Shown: positions 19,413-28,704, counted from the stretch's first letter. The stretch is DNA of 64,000 bases from Pseudoclavibacter sp. AY1H1 (GCF_002931055.1 NZ_PSXX01000003.1:1-64000), one strand, 5' to 3'. The notes: generated from the sequence alone by a model not told the origin. Translations and numbers: made by a program.

Positions 19413-20404
19413 AGTCCGAGCTCCTTCACGAGTGCGGTGACCTGATCTGTCTCACCGACGAGGAAGTCCTCGAAATCGGTGCCGGGCTGGAAGCTGTCCG
19501 TCCAGTTGTTCCGGTCGAGCGCTTCCGCCCATTCGGGGCTGTTCTCGAGCTCGGTCACGATGTCGATGAGCTCGTCGCGCGTCGCGTCGTCGATGCCGGG
19601 AGGGGCGACCACTCCGCGCCAGTTGACCATCGCGACGTCGACGCCCTCCTGCTTGAAGGTGGGGATGTCGATGCCGTCGACGGGCTCCGGGGCCGAGATG
19701 GCGAGCGCCTTGAGGGTGCCCGCTTCGATCTGGTCCCTGAACTCGTTGTAGCCGGACAGGCCCGCCGCGGTGGTGCTGGAGAGGAGCGAGGAGAGCACCT
19801 CGCCGCCGCCCGAGTAGGCGACGTAGTTGACGTCCTTGGGGTCGACGCCGATGGACTTGCCCAGCATTCCGCTGAGCAGGTGGTCGATGCCGCCGAGCGA
19901 GCCGCCGGCGATCGAGTGCTTGCCCGGGTCCGCCTTCATGCCCTCGACGAACTCCTCGAGGGTGGTGTACGGCGACGAGGCCGGCACGACGAGCGCGTTG
20001 TAGTCGTCGGCGAGGCGCGCGATGGGCACGGTGTCCGCGAGGGACTCCCCGGTGTTCGAGAGGACCGTCGCGCCGACCATGACGCCGCCCGTCACCATGA
20101 GCAGGTCGTCTCGGCCCTGCATCTGCAGGAGCTGGCTGAGGCCGATCGTTCCACCAGCGCCTGGCACGTTCACGACCTGGGCGTTGTTGACGATGCCGTT
20201 CGCCCGCATCGCCTGCTGCGCCTCGCGTGCGAAGGCATCCCAGCCGCCGCCCGGGGCGGCCGGTGCCATGATCGTGAGCTTGCTCCTGGCCGAGGCTCCG
20301 GCACCCGCGCTGCTCGCATCCACGACCGCGAAGCCGAGGACGGCAACCGTGACGATCGCGAAGAGAGAGGTGAGCAGCTTGTTCGGGAGTCTTGTTCTAC
20401 TCAA
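19409..20404 (-). CDS. tctC: Tripartite tricarboxylate transporter substrate-binding protein TctC
   Basis: This 331-aa protein would be the extracytoplasmic Bug/TctC-type receptor delivering substrate to TctAB. A TTG start at 20404 is chosen: GGAAGGA lies eight bases upstream and the product begins MSRTRLPNKLL followed by an ideal export signal ending near VVDASSAGAGA. A longer frame reaching 20548 lacks a comparable ribosome site. Family features are MAPAAPGGGWDAFAR near the mature N-terminus, VVNVPGAGGTIGL and AGGSLGGIDHL. No lipobox cysteine is present, so it would be released or held by an uncleaved helix. Confidence 0.88.
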   Translation of the reverse strand: MSRTRLPNKLLTSLFAIVTVAVLGFAVVDASSAGAGASARSKLTIMAPAAPGGGWDAFAREAQQAMRANGIVNNAQVVNVPGAGGTIGLSQLLQMQGRDDLLMVTGGVMVGATVLSNTGESLADTVPIARLADDYNALVVPASSPYTTLEEFVEGMKADPGKHSIAGGSLGGIDHLLSGMLGKSIGVDPKDVNYVAYSGGGEVLSSLLSSTTAAGLSGYNEFRDQIEAGTLKALAISAPEPVDGIDIPTFKQEGVDVAMVNWRGVVAPPGIDDATRDELIDIVTELENSPEWAEALDRNNWTDSFQPGTDFEDFLVGETDQVTALVKELGL

Positions 20405-20562
20405 TGGAGTATTCCTTCCGTTGGCAACGACTCTGTCGCCGCGCTGGTCTGCGCTTCTGTCTACGATTGCACCGGCGGTGACCGTCGGCGGGTTCTGGCC
20501 TTTGTGGTCTTTGTGGACACGCGGGACCGTCGCGGAGAGCCGGGACACGAGGGGGTGCGGGG
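20405..20562. promoter_or_regulatory. Divergent promoter region between tctCBA and its two-component system
   Basis: These 158 bp separate the transporter from its likely regulators, so promoters for both must lie here. A direct repeat CTTTGTGG occurs twice, spaced by two bases (near 20501-20518), and is a possible response-regulator target. No recognisable consensus promoter could be assigned. Confidence 0.35.
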
Positions 20563-21912
20563 ATGGGCAGAACGCGGATCGGCGGCCTGACGGCGCTGCG
20601 CGGCCCGCGCGTGATCACGCTCGTCGCCGTGCAGTTCTCCATCGTGGCGATCTGCATGCTCACGACCCTGCTCGTCGCCCTCCAGGTGCAGCACACCTCG
20701 ATCCGCGAGGAGACCGGGGAGCGCGCGCTCGACGTCGCCATGAGCCTCGCCGAGCTGCCCGCCGTCGTCGAGGCGGTCGGGTCCCCGGATGCCGGTGCGA
20801 CGCTGCAGCCGCTGGCGGACCTCGTCTCCGAGTCGGCAGGCGTCGACTACGTGGTCATCACCGACGATGCGGGCATCCGCATCACGCACCCCGTGCCGGA
20901 GCGGCGGGGTGAGCTCGTCTCCACCGACCCCAGCATCGCGCTGGGCGGGGAGACCTTCGTCGGCACCGAGGTCGGCACGGTCGGCCCCACCCTGCGCGCG
21001 AAGGTGCCGGTCTGGCGCGATGGCGTCGTCGTCGGCACCGCCTCGGTCGGCATCCTCGAATCCTCCATCTCGGCGCAGCTCGAGGAACGCATCTGGCAGG
21101 TCGTCCCCTGGGTTGTCGGCGCGGGCCTGTTCGGTCTCGCCTGCGCCGCGGGAGTCTCCCTCCTCCTCGGCCGCCGGTTCGACCAGCTCACCGTCGCGGC
21201 GCAGGAGTTCGAGACGCAGCGCCGTCTGGCGTCCGCGCTGCGCGAGCAGACGCACGAGTTCTCCAACCGCCTGCATGTGCTGTTCGGCCTCATCGAGGTC
21301 GACGAGCGCGAGGAGGCGCTCGACTACATCCGCACGCTCACGCCCGTCGATTCGCTCGCCGCGGCGCCCGATCTCGAGGAGACGCTCGCGGACGCCCCGG
21401 TGCGTGTCCGCGCCATCCTGGCCGCCGCGAGCGCGCGCCTCTGCGAGCACGGCGGGAACCTGCAGGCCGACGTCGAGATCGAGGACCGCGCGGGAACGGG
21501 GCACACCTTCGGCGACGATGCCGCCACGGTGCTCAGCAACCTCGTCCGCAACGCCGTCGACGCCGTCGAGGCGCAGGGCGAGCAGGGAGTCGTCCGTGTC
21601 GCCGTCGAAGAGGAGGGTGGCGGGCTCCGGATCCAGGTCGACGACAGCGGGCCGGGCATCGCTCCAGGGCTGCGCGACCGAATCACGGAGGCTGGCTTCT
21701 CGACGAAGACCACCGAGACGAGGGACGGCCTCGAGATCCCTCGCGGCGTCGGCCTCGGGCTCGTGCGCCGCCTCGCCGAGGCGCACGGCGGTGCGCTCGT
21801 CATCTCGGACAGCGAGCTCGGCGGGGCCCGCTTCGTCGCGACGCTTCCGAACTCGAGCACGCGGGCTGACGCGGATTCGGAAGCGGCGAGCACTGGGAGG
21901 ATGGACCAGTGA
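20563..21912 (+). CDS. CitA/DcuS-type sensor histidine kinase
   Basis: The 449-aa kinase has an N-terminal helix (about 20-42) and an extracytoplasmic PAS-like ligand domain (about 45-178) containing DYVVITDDAGIRITHP, a signature of carboxylate sensors. A second helix follows (about 182-203). The phospho-acceptor motif REQTHEFSNRLHVLFGL has H231. The ATPase domain has LVRNAVDAVEAQ (N box), DDSGPGIAP (G1) and [16 protein letters not shown]. It is divergent from tctCBA, the usual position for a regulator of the transporter, and overlaps the response regulator by GTGA. Confidence 0.9.
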   Translation: MGRTRIGGLTALRGPRVITLVAVQFSIVAICMLTTLLVALQVQHTSIREETGERALDVAMSLAELPAVVEAVGSPDAGATLQPLADLVSESAGVDYVVITDDAGIRITHPVPERRGELVSTDPSIALGGETFVGTEVGTVGPTLRAKVPVWRDGVVVGTASVGILESSISAQLEERIWQVVPWVVGAGLFGLACAAGVSLLLGRRFDQLTVAAQEFETQRRLASALREQTHEFSNRLHVLFGLIEVDEREEALDYIRTLTPVDSLAAAPDLEETLADAPVRVRAILAAASARLCEHGGNLQADVEIEDRAGTGHTFGDDAATVLSNLVRNAVDAVEAQGEQGVVRVAVEEEGGGLRIQVDDSGPGIAPGLRDRITEAGFSTKTTETRDGLEIPRGVGLGLVRRLAEAHGGALVISDSELGGARFVATLPNSSTRADADSEAASTGRMDQ

Positions 21913-22652
21913 CCACGATCCGCACCCTCATCGTCGACGACGAGACCGCCGTCAGGCGCCTGCACGAGCGGATGCTCGCGGGCGTCGACGGCTTCGAGGT
22001 CGTAGCGGTCGCGGGAACCGGAGAGGAAGCCCTCGAGGTCGCCGCGAGCACGGACATCGACCTCGTGCTGCTCGATGTGCACCTGCCCGACTTCAGCGGC
22101 GTCGAGGTACTGCGTCGCCTGCGCCACCTCCTCGGGGACTCCTTCGACGCCATCATCATCTCCTCGGCCAACGACCGGCTCTCGGTCGCTCAGCTGGCGA
22201 CGGCGAGCATCTCCGACTACCTCGTGAAGCCCTTCTCGAAGGCGAACTTCGAGGCGCGCCTCGCCAACTACCGCGACACCCGCACCTTCGCTCCGCCCCT
22301 GGCGTCCTCGCCGGCCCAGACCCTGCCGCTGCGGCAGCAGGACATCGACGGGATGCTCGCTCGCCGGGCGGGCGCGCAGGCAACTGGCGGCGACCGGCAG
22401 GGTGCGCAGGCGCAGCCGCCTGGCCGCAGCCGCCCGCTCCCGAAGGGGCTGTCGGAGCCGACCATCAAGCTCGTCGCGTCGCAGCTGCACCCCGAGTGGC
22501 AGTCGGCGCTCGAGGTCGCCGAGCGCTGCGGCCTCTCCCGGGTCACGGCTCGTCGCTACCTCGACCACCTCTGCGCGCGGGGACTCGCCCAGGTCGAGCC
22601 GGTCTACGGCAAGCGCGGGCGCCCCGAGCTGCGGTATCGCCGGCAGGACTGA
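21909..22652 (+). CDS. CitB/DcuR-type response regulator
   Basis: This 247-aa protein has a receiver domain with phospho-acceptor D56 (LVLLDVHLPD), acidic pair D10/D11 and the conserved K in YLVKPF. A Gln/Pro-rich linker (about 125-170) follows, then a C-terminal winged helix-turn-helix of the CitB class (SALEVAERCGLSRVTARRYLDHL). A GTG start overlaps the kinase stop. It would activate the divergent tctCBA promoter on ligand sensing; the ligand is unknown. Confidence 0.9.
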   Translation: MTTIRTLIVDDETAVRRLHERMLAGVDGFEVVAVAGTGEEALEVAASTDIDLVLLDVHLPDFSGVEVLRRLRHLLGDSFDAIIISSANDRLSVAQLATASISDYLVKPFSKANFEARLANYRDTRTFAPPLASSPAQTLPLRQQDIDGMLARRAGAQATGGDRQGAQAQPPGRSRPLPKGLSEPTIKLVASQLHPEWQSALEVAERCGLSRVTARRYLDHLCARGLAQVEPVYGKRGRPELRYRRQD

Positions 22653-22662
22653 GCGCCGCGAG

Positions 22663-24102
22663 TCAGGGAGTCGGCGTCGGCGACGGCGCTGCACCGTCGA
22701 AGCTGATGCTCCAGGTGGTCTCCTCCTCGTACGGCTCGATGCGGATGATCGTCGGGCCGGCCTCGAACGGCCGCGTGAGCGACGTCACCTCGCTGATGTT
22801 CTCGTACCAGCCGTCCGCGCCGAACGTGTCGATCGTGACGCTCTGGTCGGGCTCGAACGTGAAGGTCGCGTCACCCCCGGTGCCGTCGTACAGGAGCACT
22901 TCCTGGCCTGTCCCCGAGTACTCGGCGTCGAACGAGGGGAGCGTGTCGACGGAGACGAGCGTCACGGTCCACTCCCCCTCCGCTTCGATGTCGATGGCCC
23001 GGAACTCGTCGTCCATCCATTCGTTGATGACGGCGAGGCCCGAGTAGTCGGAGTAGGCGCTGATCGAGGAGCTGCCCATCTGCTCGCCCTCCGCGTCGAC
23101 GTCGTAGATGCGCAGCTGCTCGCCCTCGAACTCGACCTGCAGCAGGCCGATGTCGTCGGCGCCGTCCGGCAGGACGACGTCGAACCTCGCGTTGCCGGTG
23201 CCGGAGACGCTTGCCGTCCCGTTGAGGTCGAGGGTGCCGGTGCCGCCGGACAGCTCGGTCACGGCGCCACGGATCGAACCGCCGGTCGACCCGATCAGCT
23301 GGATCACGAGCGCGATGACGGTCAGGAGGAGGGTGATGACGCCGACGGCCCGACGCCCGCCACCCGCGCGGAGGAGGCTGACGCTCGAGATGAGCGCGAA
23401 CACGATGAGCGCCCAGGCGATGAACGAGATCCCCGAGATCGCGAACGTGAGGGCCAGGATCGCGGCGATGAGCCCGAACCAGGCGCCCCCGCCCTTCTTC
23501 TTCGCGGTGCCCGTCGCCCCGCCTCCGGCCGTCGAGGCGGATGCCGCGGCCGGGGCTCCTGGGATCTGGCTCGGTGGTGCGGATGCGAGGTCTCCGAGAC
23601 GCTTGGCGATACTCCCCGACCCGCCAGCCGACGCCGCCCGCTGCACGTCGCGAGCTCGGTTCCCGAGGAGCGCGCTGCTGTCGGTGGCGACACGCTGCAG
23701 CAGCTCCTGCCGGTCCAGCTGCCCGTCGGCCGACTGCGTGAGCTCCTCGCCAGACGCGCCGCCCTGCACGACAAATCCCGGCGTCTGGGAGGCGGCATCG
23801 CGTTTGATGGCCTCATCGAGCTCTTCGAGCGTGCGCGGCGGGTCGGGCAGCCCAGGCGGGGTGTCGAAGGTCTGCGTGTGCTCCTGCGCAGCGGCGTAGG
23901 GATCCTCGGCCGCCTCCTCGGCGTCGCGCTCCGCCTCGCGTCGCTCGTCCTCCAGCCGCTGCTCGTCGCCCCTGCTGTCCTGCGCCGCCCACTTCGAGAC
24001 GAAGTCGGGGGCGCGGTAGCCGGATGGGGCCTGGTAGTCGCGCTGCGAGTAGTCGACCTCGCCGTCCTTCTCAGGATCTTCTGGTGTCGAGTTGTCTGGC
24101 AC
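22663..24102 (-). CDS. Hypothetical membrane protein with cytoplasmic N-terminus and secreted C-terminal beta-domain
   Basis: I do not recognise this 479-aa protein. A GTG start at 24102 with GAGGAG five bases upstream is preferred over a longer frame. Residues 1-210 are hydrophilic and charged (DERREAERDAEEAAEDPY). Three hydrophobic helices follow between about 219 and 290. The remaining 190 residues look like a beta-rich exported domain with acidic surface (LLQVEFEGEQLRIYDVD, YSGTGQEVLLYDGTG) and a Pro/Thr tail. It runs opposite to the response regulator, whose stop is only 10 bp away, and shows no functional link to it. Confidence 0.75.
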   Translation of the reverse strand: MPDNSTPEDPEKDGEVDYSQRDYQAPSGYRAPDFVSKWAAQDSRGDEQRLEDERREAERDAEEAAEDPYAAAQEHTQTFDTPPGLPDPPRTLEELDEAIKRDAASQTPGFVVQGGASGEELTQSADGQLDRQELLQRVATDSSALLGNRARDVQRAASAGGSGSIAKRLGDLASAPPSQIPGAPAAASASTAGGGATGTAKKKGGGAWFGLIAAILALTFAISGISFIAWALIVFALISSVSLLRAGGGRRAVGVITLLLTVIALVIQLIGSTGGSIRGAVTELSGGTGTLDLNGTASVSGTGNARFDVVLPDGADDIGLLQVEFEGEQLRIYDVDAEGEQMGSSSISAYSDYSGLAVINEWMDDEFRAIDIEAEGEWTVTLVSVDTLPSFDAEYSGTGQEVLLYDGTGGDATFTFEPDQSVTIDTFGADGWYENISEVTSLTRPFEAGPTIIRIEPYEEETTWSISFDGAAPSPTPTP

Positions 24103-24217
24103 GTGAGCTCCTCGGGGCGACGGACGGGGCAGTGATCGCGCATCCATTGAACTACATGCACTCGACCGGCTCCGCGAGCGAGTAGATTCTCGGGACCGCC
24201 GCAAGAGAGGGAGCGAG

Positions 24218-25408
24218 ATGTCGCAGCCAGCAGACTTCAGCCGCGAGGAGTTCGACGTCAGGCTCGCGAACACTCGGGTCCGCATGAGCGACGCCGGCCT
24301 CGACGCGCTGCTCGTCACCGACCCGGCGAACCTCTACTACCTGACCGGCTACAACGCCTGGTCGTTCTACATGCCGCAGTTCCTCTACGTGCCGGCCGAG
24401 GGTGAGCTCCTCCTCGTCATGCGGGCGATGGATGCGCATGGCGCGCACCACACAACCTGGCTGCCGAGCGAGCAGGTCGCCGGCTACCCCGAGAGCCTCG
24501 TGCACCGGGCGGAGGTGCACCCCATGGACTGGGCGGCGACCGAGCTGCGGGAGCGGGGCCAGGCAGATCGGCGGATGCGGGTCGGCTACGAGTCGGAGGC
24601 GCACTTCTTCTCGGTCCGCTCGTTCCTGACGTTGCAGCGCCGCCTCCCCGAGTGGGACCTCGTCGACAGCGGGGAGCTGGTCAACTGGGTGCGTCTCGTG
24701 AAGTCGGAGGCGGAGATCTCGCTCATGCGGACCGCGGCCGCCGTGAGCTCCAACGCGATGGCGGTCGGCATCAACGCGCTGCGCGGCGGCAGACGACAGA
24801 GCGACGTCGCCGCGGAGATCCAGGCGGCGCAGGCCGCGGGCGTCGGGGCGTCTGAGGGCGACTACCCGTCGATCGTGCCGATGATGCTGGCCGGGGAAGG
24901 GGCGGATACGCCGCACCTCACGTGGTCGAGCGCCGAGATCGTCGCCGGGGAGGCGGTCTCGCTCGAGCTGGCTGGCGCGCACCGCCGCTATCACGCTCCG
25001 CTCGCGCGAACCGTGAGCCTCGGCACCCCGAGCGCAGAGCTGCAGCGGGTCGCGGCGACGACCCTCGACGGGTTCGAGGCGGCCCTCGAGCTGCTCCGCC
25101 CCGGCCAGACCCCTGATGCCGCCGTCGCGGCCTGGGACGCCCAGCTCGCGAAGCAGGGGCTCAGCAAGGCATCCCGACTCGGCTACTCGATCGGCATCGG
25201 CTACCCGCCCGACTGGGGCGAGCACACGGTGAGCATCCGCTCCGGCGAGGAGACCGTGCTCAAGCCCAACATGACGTTCCACCTCATCGCAGGCATGTGG
25301 ATGACAGGCTTCGGCTTCGAGGTCTCCGAGTCGATCCGCATCACCGAGACGGGCGTCGAGGTGCTCACCCGCGCTCCCCGCGAGCTCATCGTCAAGGGCG
25401 ATGCATGA
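24218..25408 (+). CDS. doeA: Ectoine hydrolase (DoeA/EutD), metal-free M24 creatinase-fold enzyme
   Basis: The 396-aa protein has the creatinase N-domain (PANLYYLTGYNAWSFYMPQ, residues 36-54) and an M24 pita-bread C-domain. The prolidase metal ligands are not conserved: the first Asp is E250 (VSLELAG) and the second falls in APLAR (260-264). This matches metal-free members such as creatinase and ectoine hydrolase. Segments such as HPMDW, TPHLTW, YPPDWGEHT and ESIRITETGVE agree with DoeA/EutD sequences as I remember them. These open the ectoine ring to N-acetyl-2,4-diaminobutyrate. It overlaps the following deacetylase-like gene by ATGA. A purine-rich GAGAGGGAG precedes the ATG. A different cyclic amidine or amide substrate is possible. 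Confidence 0.8.
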   Translation: MSQPADFSREEFDVRLANTRVRMSDAGLDALLVTDPANLYYLTGYNAWSFYMPQFLYVPAEGELLLVMRAMDAHGAHHTTWLPSEQVAGYPESLVHRAEVHPMDWAATELRERGQADRRMRVGYESEAHFFSVRSFLTLQRRLPEWDLVDSGELVNWVRLVKSEAEISLMRTAAAVSSNAMAVGINALRGGRRQSDVAAEIQAAQAAGVGASEGDYPSIVPMMLAGEGADTPHLTWSSAEIVAGEAVSLELAGAHRRYHAPLARTVSLGTPSAELQRVAATTLDGFEAALELLRPGQTPDAAVAAWDAQLAKQGLSKASRLGYSIGIGYPPDWGEHTVSIRSGEETVLKPNMTFHLIAGMWMTGFGFEVSESIRITETGVEVLTRAPRELIVKGDA

Positions 25409-26649
25409 GCGGCGTGAGCCAGACGGAGGCGTCGGCGCTCTCCCGGCTCGACCTGGAGAGCATCGTCGCCGACACGGCGGAGCTGATCAGGGCACGCGGC
25501 GAGAACCCTGGCGAGACGGAAGCGGCGACCGTCGAGGTCCTCACGTCGCTGTGCGAGCGGGCGGGCGCTCAGGTCACGCTCACCGAGGTCGCCCCGGGGC
25601 GGCACAATCTGCTCGCCGAGCTGGGAAGTGGCGACGGACCAGCGCTCCTCTTCCTCGGGCACAGCGATGTCGTCCCAGCGGGCGTGGGCTGGCTCGGCGA
25701 CCCCTTCGAGCCGCGTCTCATCGATGGCATGCTCATCGGCCGCGGCGCCGTCGACATGAAGGGCGGCCTGGCGGCCGTCGTCGCGGCGATGTCGGCGGTG
25801 CACGCCGAGCGACCCGAGGTCCGCCTCGCGCTTCTCTGCACGGTCGATGAGGAGGACACGGCGACCGGCGCCCTCCGCTACATCGCCGACGCTCCGACCA
25901 CCCTCGCCGTGAACGACGACGAGGAGATCGCGCCATATTCGGCGTGCATCGTCGCCGAGCCCACAGGCCTCGACACCGTCGTCGCCTGCCGAGGCGCCAC
26001 GAACTTCATCATCACGCTGCGCGGCGCGGCGGCGCACGCCGGCAACCCGGCCGACGGGGCCAGTGCCATCGCCGCGGCCGCCATCGCGGTGCAGGCCATC
26101 GAGGACGACGCCAGGCGCATCGCGCAGCAGAGCGCCGCCGTCCCCGGCCTCATCGGCACCGGCAGCTGGAACGTCGGCATGATCGCCGGTGGGCACGGCA
26201 CGTCGATCGTCGCCGAGGAGTGCACGCTCTACGTCGACCGACGCGTGCTCCCCGACGAGGAACCGGAACGCATCCTCGAGGACGTGCTCACGCGCATCCG
26301 CGCAGCCATCGCAGGGAGCGGGATGCTCAACTCCGAGCGCATCACCGTCGCGGGCCACCTCGACATGGCCATGCCGGGGTTCCTGACACCACCCGACTCC
26401 GTGGTGCCGGCCGCGGCGGTGCAGGCTGTCGCCGACGCCGGCGGCTCCTCGAGCATCGGCGGGTGGAGCGCGGCCTGCGAGGGCGGCTTCATCGCCCGTC
26501 ACCACGAGATCCCCGTCGTCATCCTCGGGCCGGGTGACGTGAAGTCGCAGGCGCACCAGCCTGAGGAGCGGGTCCGCACCGACGAGCTGCTCGTCGCCGC
26601 GCGCGCATACGCGTTGATAGCGCTACGTCTCGCGGAGGCGTCCCGGTAA
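25405..26649 (+). CDS. M20-family zinc amidohydrolase/deacetylase (ArgE/DapE type)
   Basis: This 414-aa protein has all M20 di-zinc ligands: HSDVVPAG, DMKGG, the catalytic and ligand pair in VDEEDTATG, AEPTG and the C-terminal HQPEERV. A dimerisation/lid domain sits in the middle (VVACRGATNFIITLRG... onward). ArgE/DapE relatives remove N-acyl groups from basic amino acids. Directly coupled (ATGA) to the ectoine hydrolase, it is a natural candidate to deacetylate N-acetyl-diaminobutyrate. The classical enzyme for that step, DoeB/EutE, is of a different (aspartoacylase-like) family and is not present in the window. Confidence 0.88.
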   Translation: MSGVSQTEASALSRLDLESIVADTAELIRARGENPGETEAATVEVLTSLCERAGAQVTLTEVAPGRHNLLAELGSGDGPALLFLGHSDVVPAGVGWLGDPFEPRLIDGMLIGRGAVDMKGGLAAVVAAMSAVHAERPEVRLALLCTVDEEDTATGALRYIADAPTTLAVNDDEEIAPYSACIVAEPTGLDTVVACRGATNFIITLRGAAAHAGNPADGASAIAAAAIAVQAIEDDARRIAQQSAAVPGLIGTGSWNVGMIAGGHGTSIVAEECTLYVDRRVLPDEEPERILEDVLTRIRAAIAGSGMLNSERITVAGHLDMAMPGFLTPPDSVVPAAAVQAVADAGGSSSIGGWSAACEGGFIARHHEIPVVILGPGDVKSQAHQPEERVRTDELLVAARAYALIALRLAEASR

Positions 26650-26713
26650 CACCCAGGTCCGCGCGCTGTGCTTAGACATCACCCGTGTGGAAAATTCAGC
26701 AAGGAGCACCCCC

Positions 26714-28153
26714 ATGTCCTCTGATCAGTCCAGCAGAGGTGGCCCCGGTGCCACCCTTGCACCCCTGACCCGCGAGATCGACCTCACACCAATCCAACGC
26801 AAGACGGCACGGAGATCGGTCGCCGGTTCCGCGATCGGCAACGCCATCGAGTGGTTCGACTACGGCATCTACGGCTACCTCGCAATCTACGTGTCGCAGC
26901 TGTTCTTCACGTTCAGCGACGACCAGGGTGGCGCGCTCGCCCTCATCCTGACCTTCGCGACCTTCGCCGTCTCGTTCCTCGTGCGCCCCCTCGGCGGCAT
27001 CGTGCTCGGCCCGCTCGGCGACCGCATCGGCCGCCAGAAGGTGCTCGTCTTCACGATCATCATGATCAGCCTCTCGACGGCGGCGATCGGCCTCCTCCCG
27101 TCGTTCGACTCGATCGGCTTCGCAGCGCCCATCCTGCTCATCCTGCTCCGCATGCTGCAGGGCTTCTCCGCCGGCGGCGAGTACGCCGGTGCGGCGATCT
27201 TCATGTCGGAGCACGCACCGGATGACAAGCGCGGCTTCTTCGGCTCGTTCCTCGAGTTCGGCACCCTCGCCGGTGCAAGCGCCGCCGCCATCCTGTGCAC
27301 CACGCTCGCCTTCATCGTCGGCGACGACGGGATGCTCGAGGGCTGGTGGCGCCTGCCGTTCCTGCTCACGCTCCCCCTCGGCCTCGTGGCCCTGTGGATG
27401 CGCCGCCACCTGAGCGAGTCGGAGACGTTCGTCGACGACGCCCAGGAGCCCGGCGAGAAGCAGACCGCCATCGGCGCCCTCGTGTCGCTGCTGAAGAACT
27501 ACCCGATGCAGGTGCTGAAGCTCTTCGGCTTCGTGATCCTCATCAACGTCGCCTTCTACCTCGTGCTGACCTACATGCCGACGTACCTGTCGACGACCCT
27601 CGACCAGAGCACCGCCGAATCGACGTTCTCGCTCGTGGTCATCCAGCTGCTCATGATGGCCGTGATCGTGCCGTTCGGCGCGCTGTCAGACCGCATCGGC
27701 CGAAAGCCGCAGCTCATCGCCGCGAGCATCGGCTTCACCGTCTTCTCCGTGCCGGCGGTCATGCTCATCCAGACCGGATCGCTCATCGCGCAGATCGCGG
27801 GCCTCGGCATCCTCGGCCTGTTCCTCGTCATGATCATCTCGACCATCTCGTCGACGCTGCCCGCACTGTTCCCGACCGCGGTGCGCTACTCGGGCTTCGC
27901 GATCGGCTACAACATCTCGACGGCGATCTTCGGCGGAACCGCGGCCTCGGCCAACACATGGCTCATCGATCAGACCGGCAACGTCCTCATCCCGGGGTTC
28001 TACCTCGCGGGTGCCGGACTCATCGGTCTCATCTCGGTGCTGACCTTCAAGGAGACCGCCGGGCGCTCGCTGCGCGGCAACGTCATCCCCGGCAGTGACG
28101 ACGCGGAACGCGTCGCCGCCGGCGAGCACCTCGTCGGCAAGGTCAACAAGTAG
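26714..28153 (+). CDS. MFS metabolite:proton symporter (MHS family, ProP/ShiA-like)
   Basis: The 479-aa, twelve-helix symporter carries MHS landmarks: NAIEWFDYGIYGY in helix 1, RPLGGIVLGPLGDRIGR in the loop between helices 2 and 3, and GFSAGGEYAGAAIFMSEHAP in helix 5. The ATG at 26714 is chosen because AAGGAG lies seven to eight bases upstream; a GTG nine codons earlier has none. It lies 64 bp after the M20 gene in the same direction, so it could be the uptake system for the operon's substrate. MHS members carry osmolytes such as betaine and proline, or organic acids, consistent with a compatible-solute role. Confidence 0.9.
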   Translation: MSSDQSSRGGPGATLAPLTREIDLTPIQRKTARRSVAGSAIGNAIEWFDYGIYGYLAIYVSQLFFTFSDDQGGALALILTFATFAVSFLVRPLGGIVLGPLGDRIGRQKVLVFTIIMISLSTAAIGLLPSFDSIGFAAPILLILLRMLQGFSAGGEYAGAAIFMSEHAPDDKRGFFGSFLEFGTLAGASAAAILCTTLAFIVGDDGMLEGWWRLPFLLTLPLGLVALWMRRHLSESETFVDDAQEPGEKQTAIGALVSLLKNYPMQVLKLFGFVILINVAFYLVLTYMPTYLSTTLDQSTAESTFSLVVIQLLMMAVIVPFGALSDRIGRKPQLIAASIGFTVFSVPAVMLIQTGSLIAQIAGLGILGLFLVMIISTISSTLPALFPTAVRYSGFAIGYNISTAIFGGTAASANTWLIDQTGNVLIPGFYLAGAGLIGLISVLTFKETAGRSLRGNVIPGSDDAERVAAGEHLVGKVNK

Positions 28154-28201
28154 GCAGAGACCGATCCGACACCCACGCGGCGCTGTGCTGAGCAGGACGT
28201 C

Positions 28202-28687
28202 TCAGCCGGCGAGGACGGCGTCGATCTGGCCCATGGCCTCCGTCATGCCCTCCGCCATGCCCATCTCGATGACGCTGTCGAAGTCGGCCGGAGACGCGAA
28301 GACGGAGACGGTGGTCATGCGAGTGAGGTCGCCGGCAGCCTCGATCGTGACGGTGCAGCGCATGACGGGCAGCTCGAGGTTGCGTGAGCCGTCGTCGTGC
28401 GCGAACCCGTTGTCGAACGACAGCGTGTGGTGCGGTTCGATGCTGACGAACTCCCACCACTCCCCCGCCGTCGTGCCGTCCGGTCCCGTCATGTGCGACA
28501 GGACCCTGCCACCAGGCGAGAACTCGAACGAGTCGACCGTGGACGGCCAGGTCGGAGGACCCCACCAACGCTCGAGCTGGCGGGGGTCCTCCCACAGCCG
28601 CCAGACGCGCTCCGGCGTCGCGGCGTGCTCGGTGACGACGGTCAGCGTGCGCTGATCCGGATCCTTCTGCGTTGAGATGACAGGCAT
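28202..28687 (-). CDS. SRPBCC-domain (AHSA1-like) protein
   Basis: This 161-aa protein is a single START/Bet v1-like domain of the activator-of-Hsp90 class: HAATPERVWRLWEDPRQLERWWGPP at about 20-44, then EFSPGGRV and a C-terminal helix ending MGQIDAVLAG. It is preceded at 17 bp by an ArsR-type regulator, a very common actinobacterial pairing in which the SRPBCC protein probably binds a small hydrophobic ligand. The ligand and purpose are unknown. GGAGAG lies just upstream of the ATG. Confidence 0.85.
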   Translation of the reverse strand: MPVISTQKDPDQRTLTVVTEHAATPERVWRLWEDPRQLERWWGPPTWPSTVDSFEFSPGGRVLSHMTGPDGTTAGEWWEFVSIEPHHTLSFDNGFAHDDGSRNLELPVMRCTVTIEAAGDLTRMTTVSVFASPADFDSVIEMGMAEGMTEAMGQIDAVLAG

Positions 28688-28704
28688 GATGCTCTCTCCT
28701 TCGT

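Noticed and set aside
20405-20548. N-terminal extension of tctC to an ATG at 20548
   Set aside because: The extension runs through the divergent promoter, lacks a ribosome site, and would bury the signal peptide; the TTG at 20404 has GGAAGGA at good spacing.
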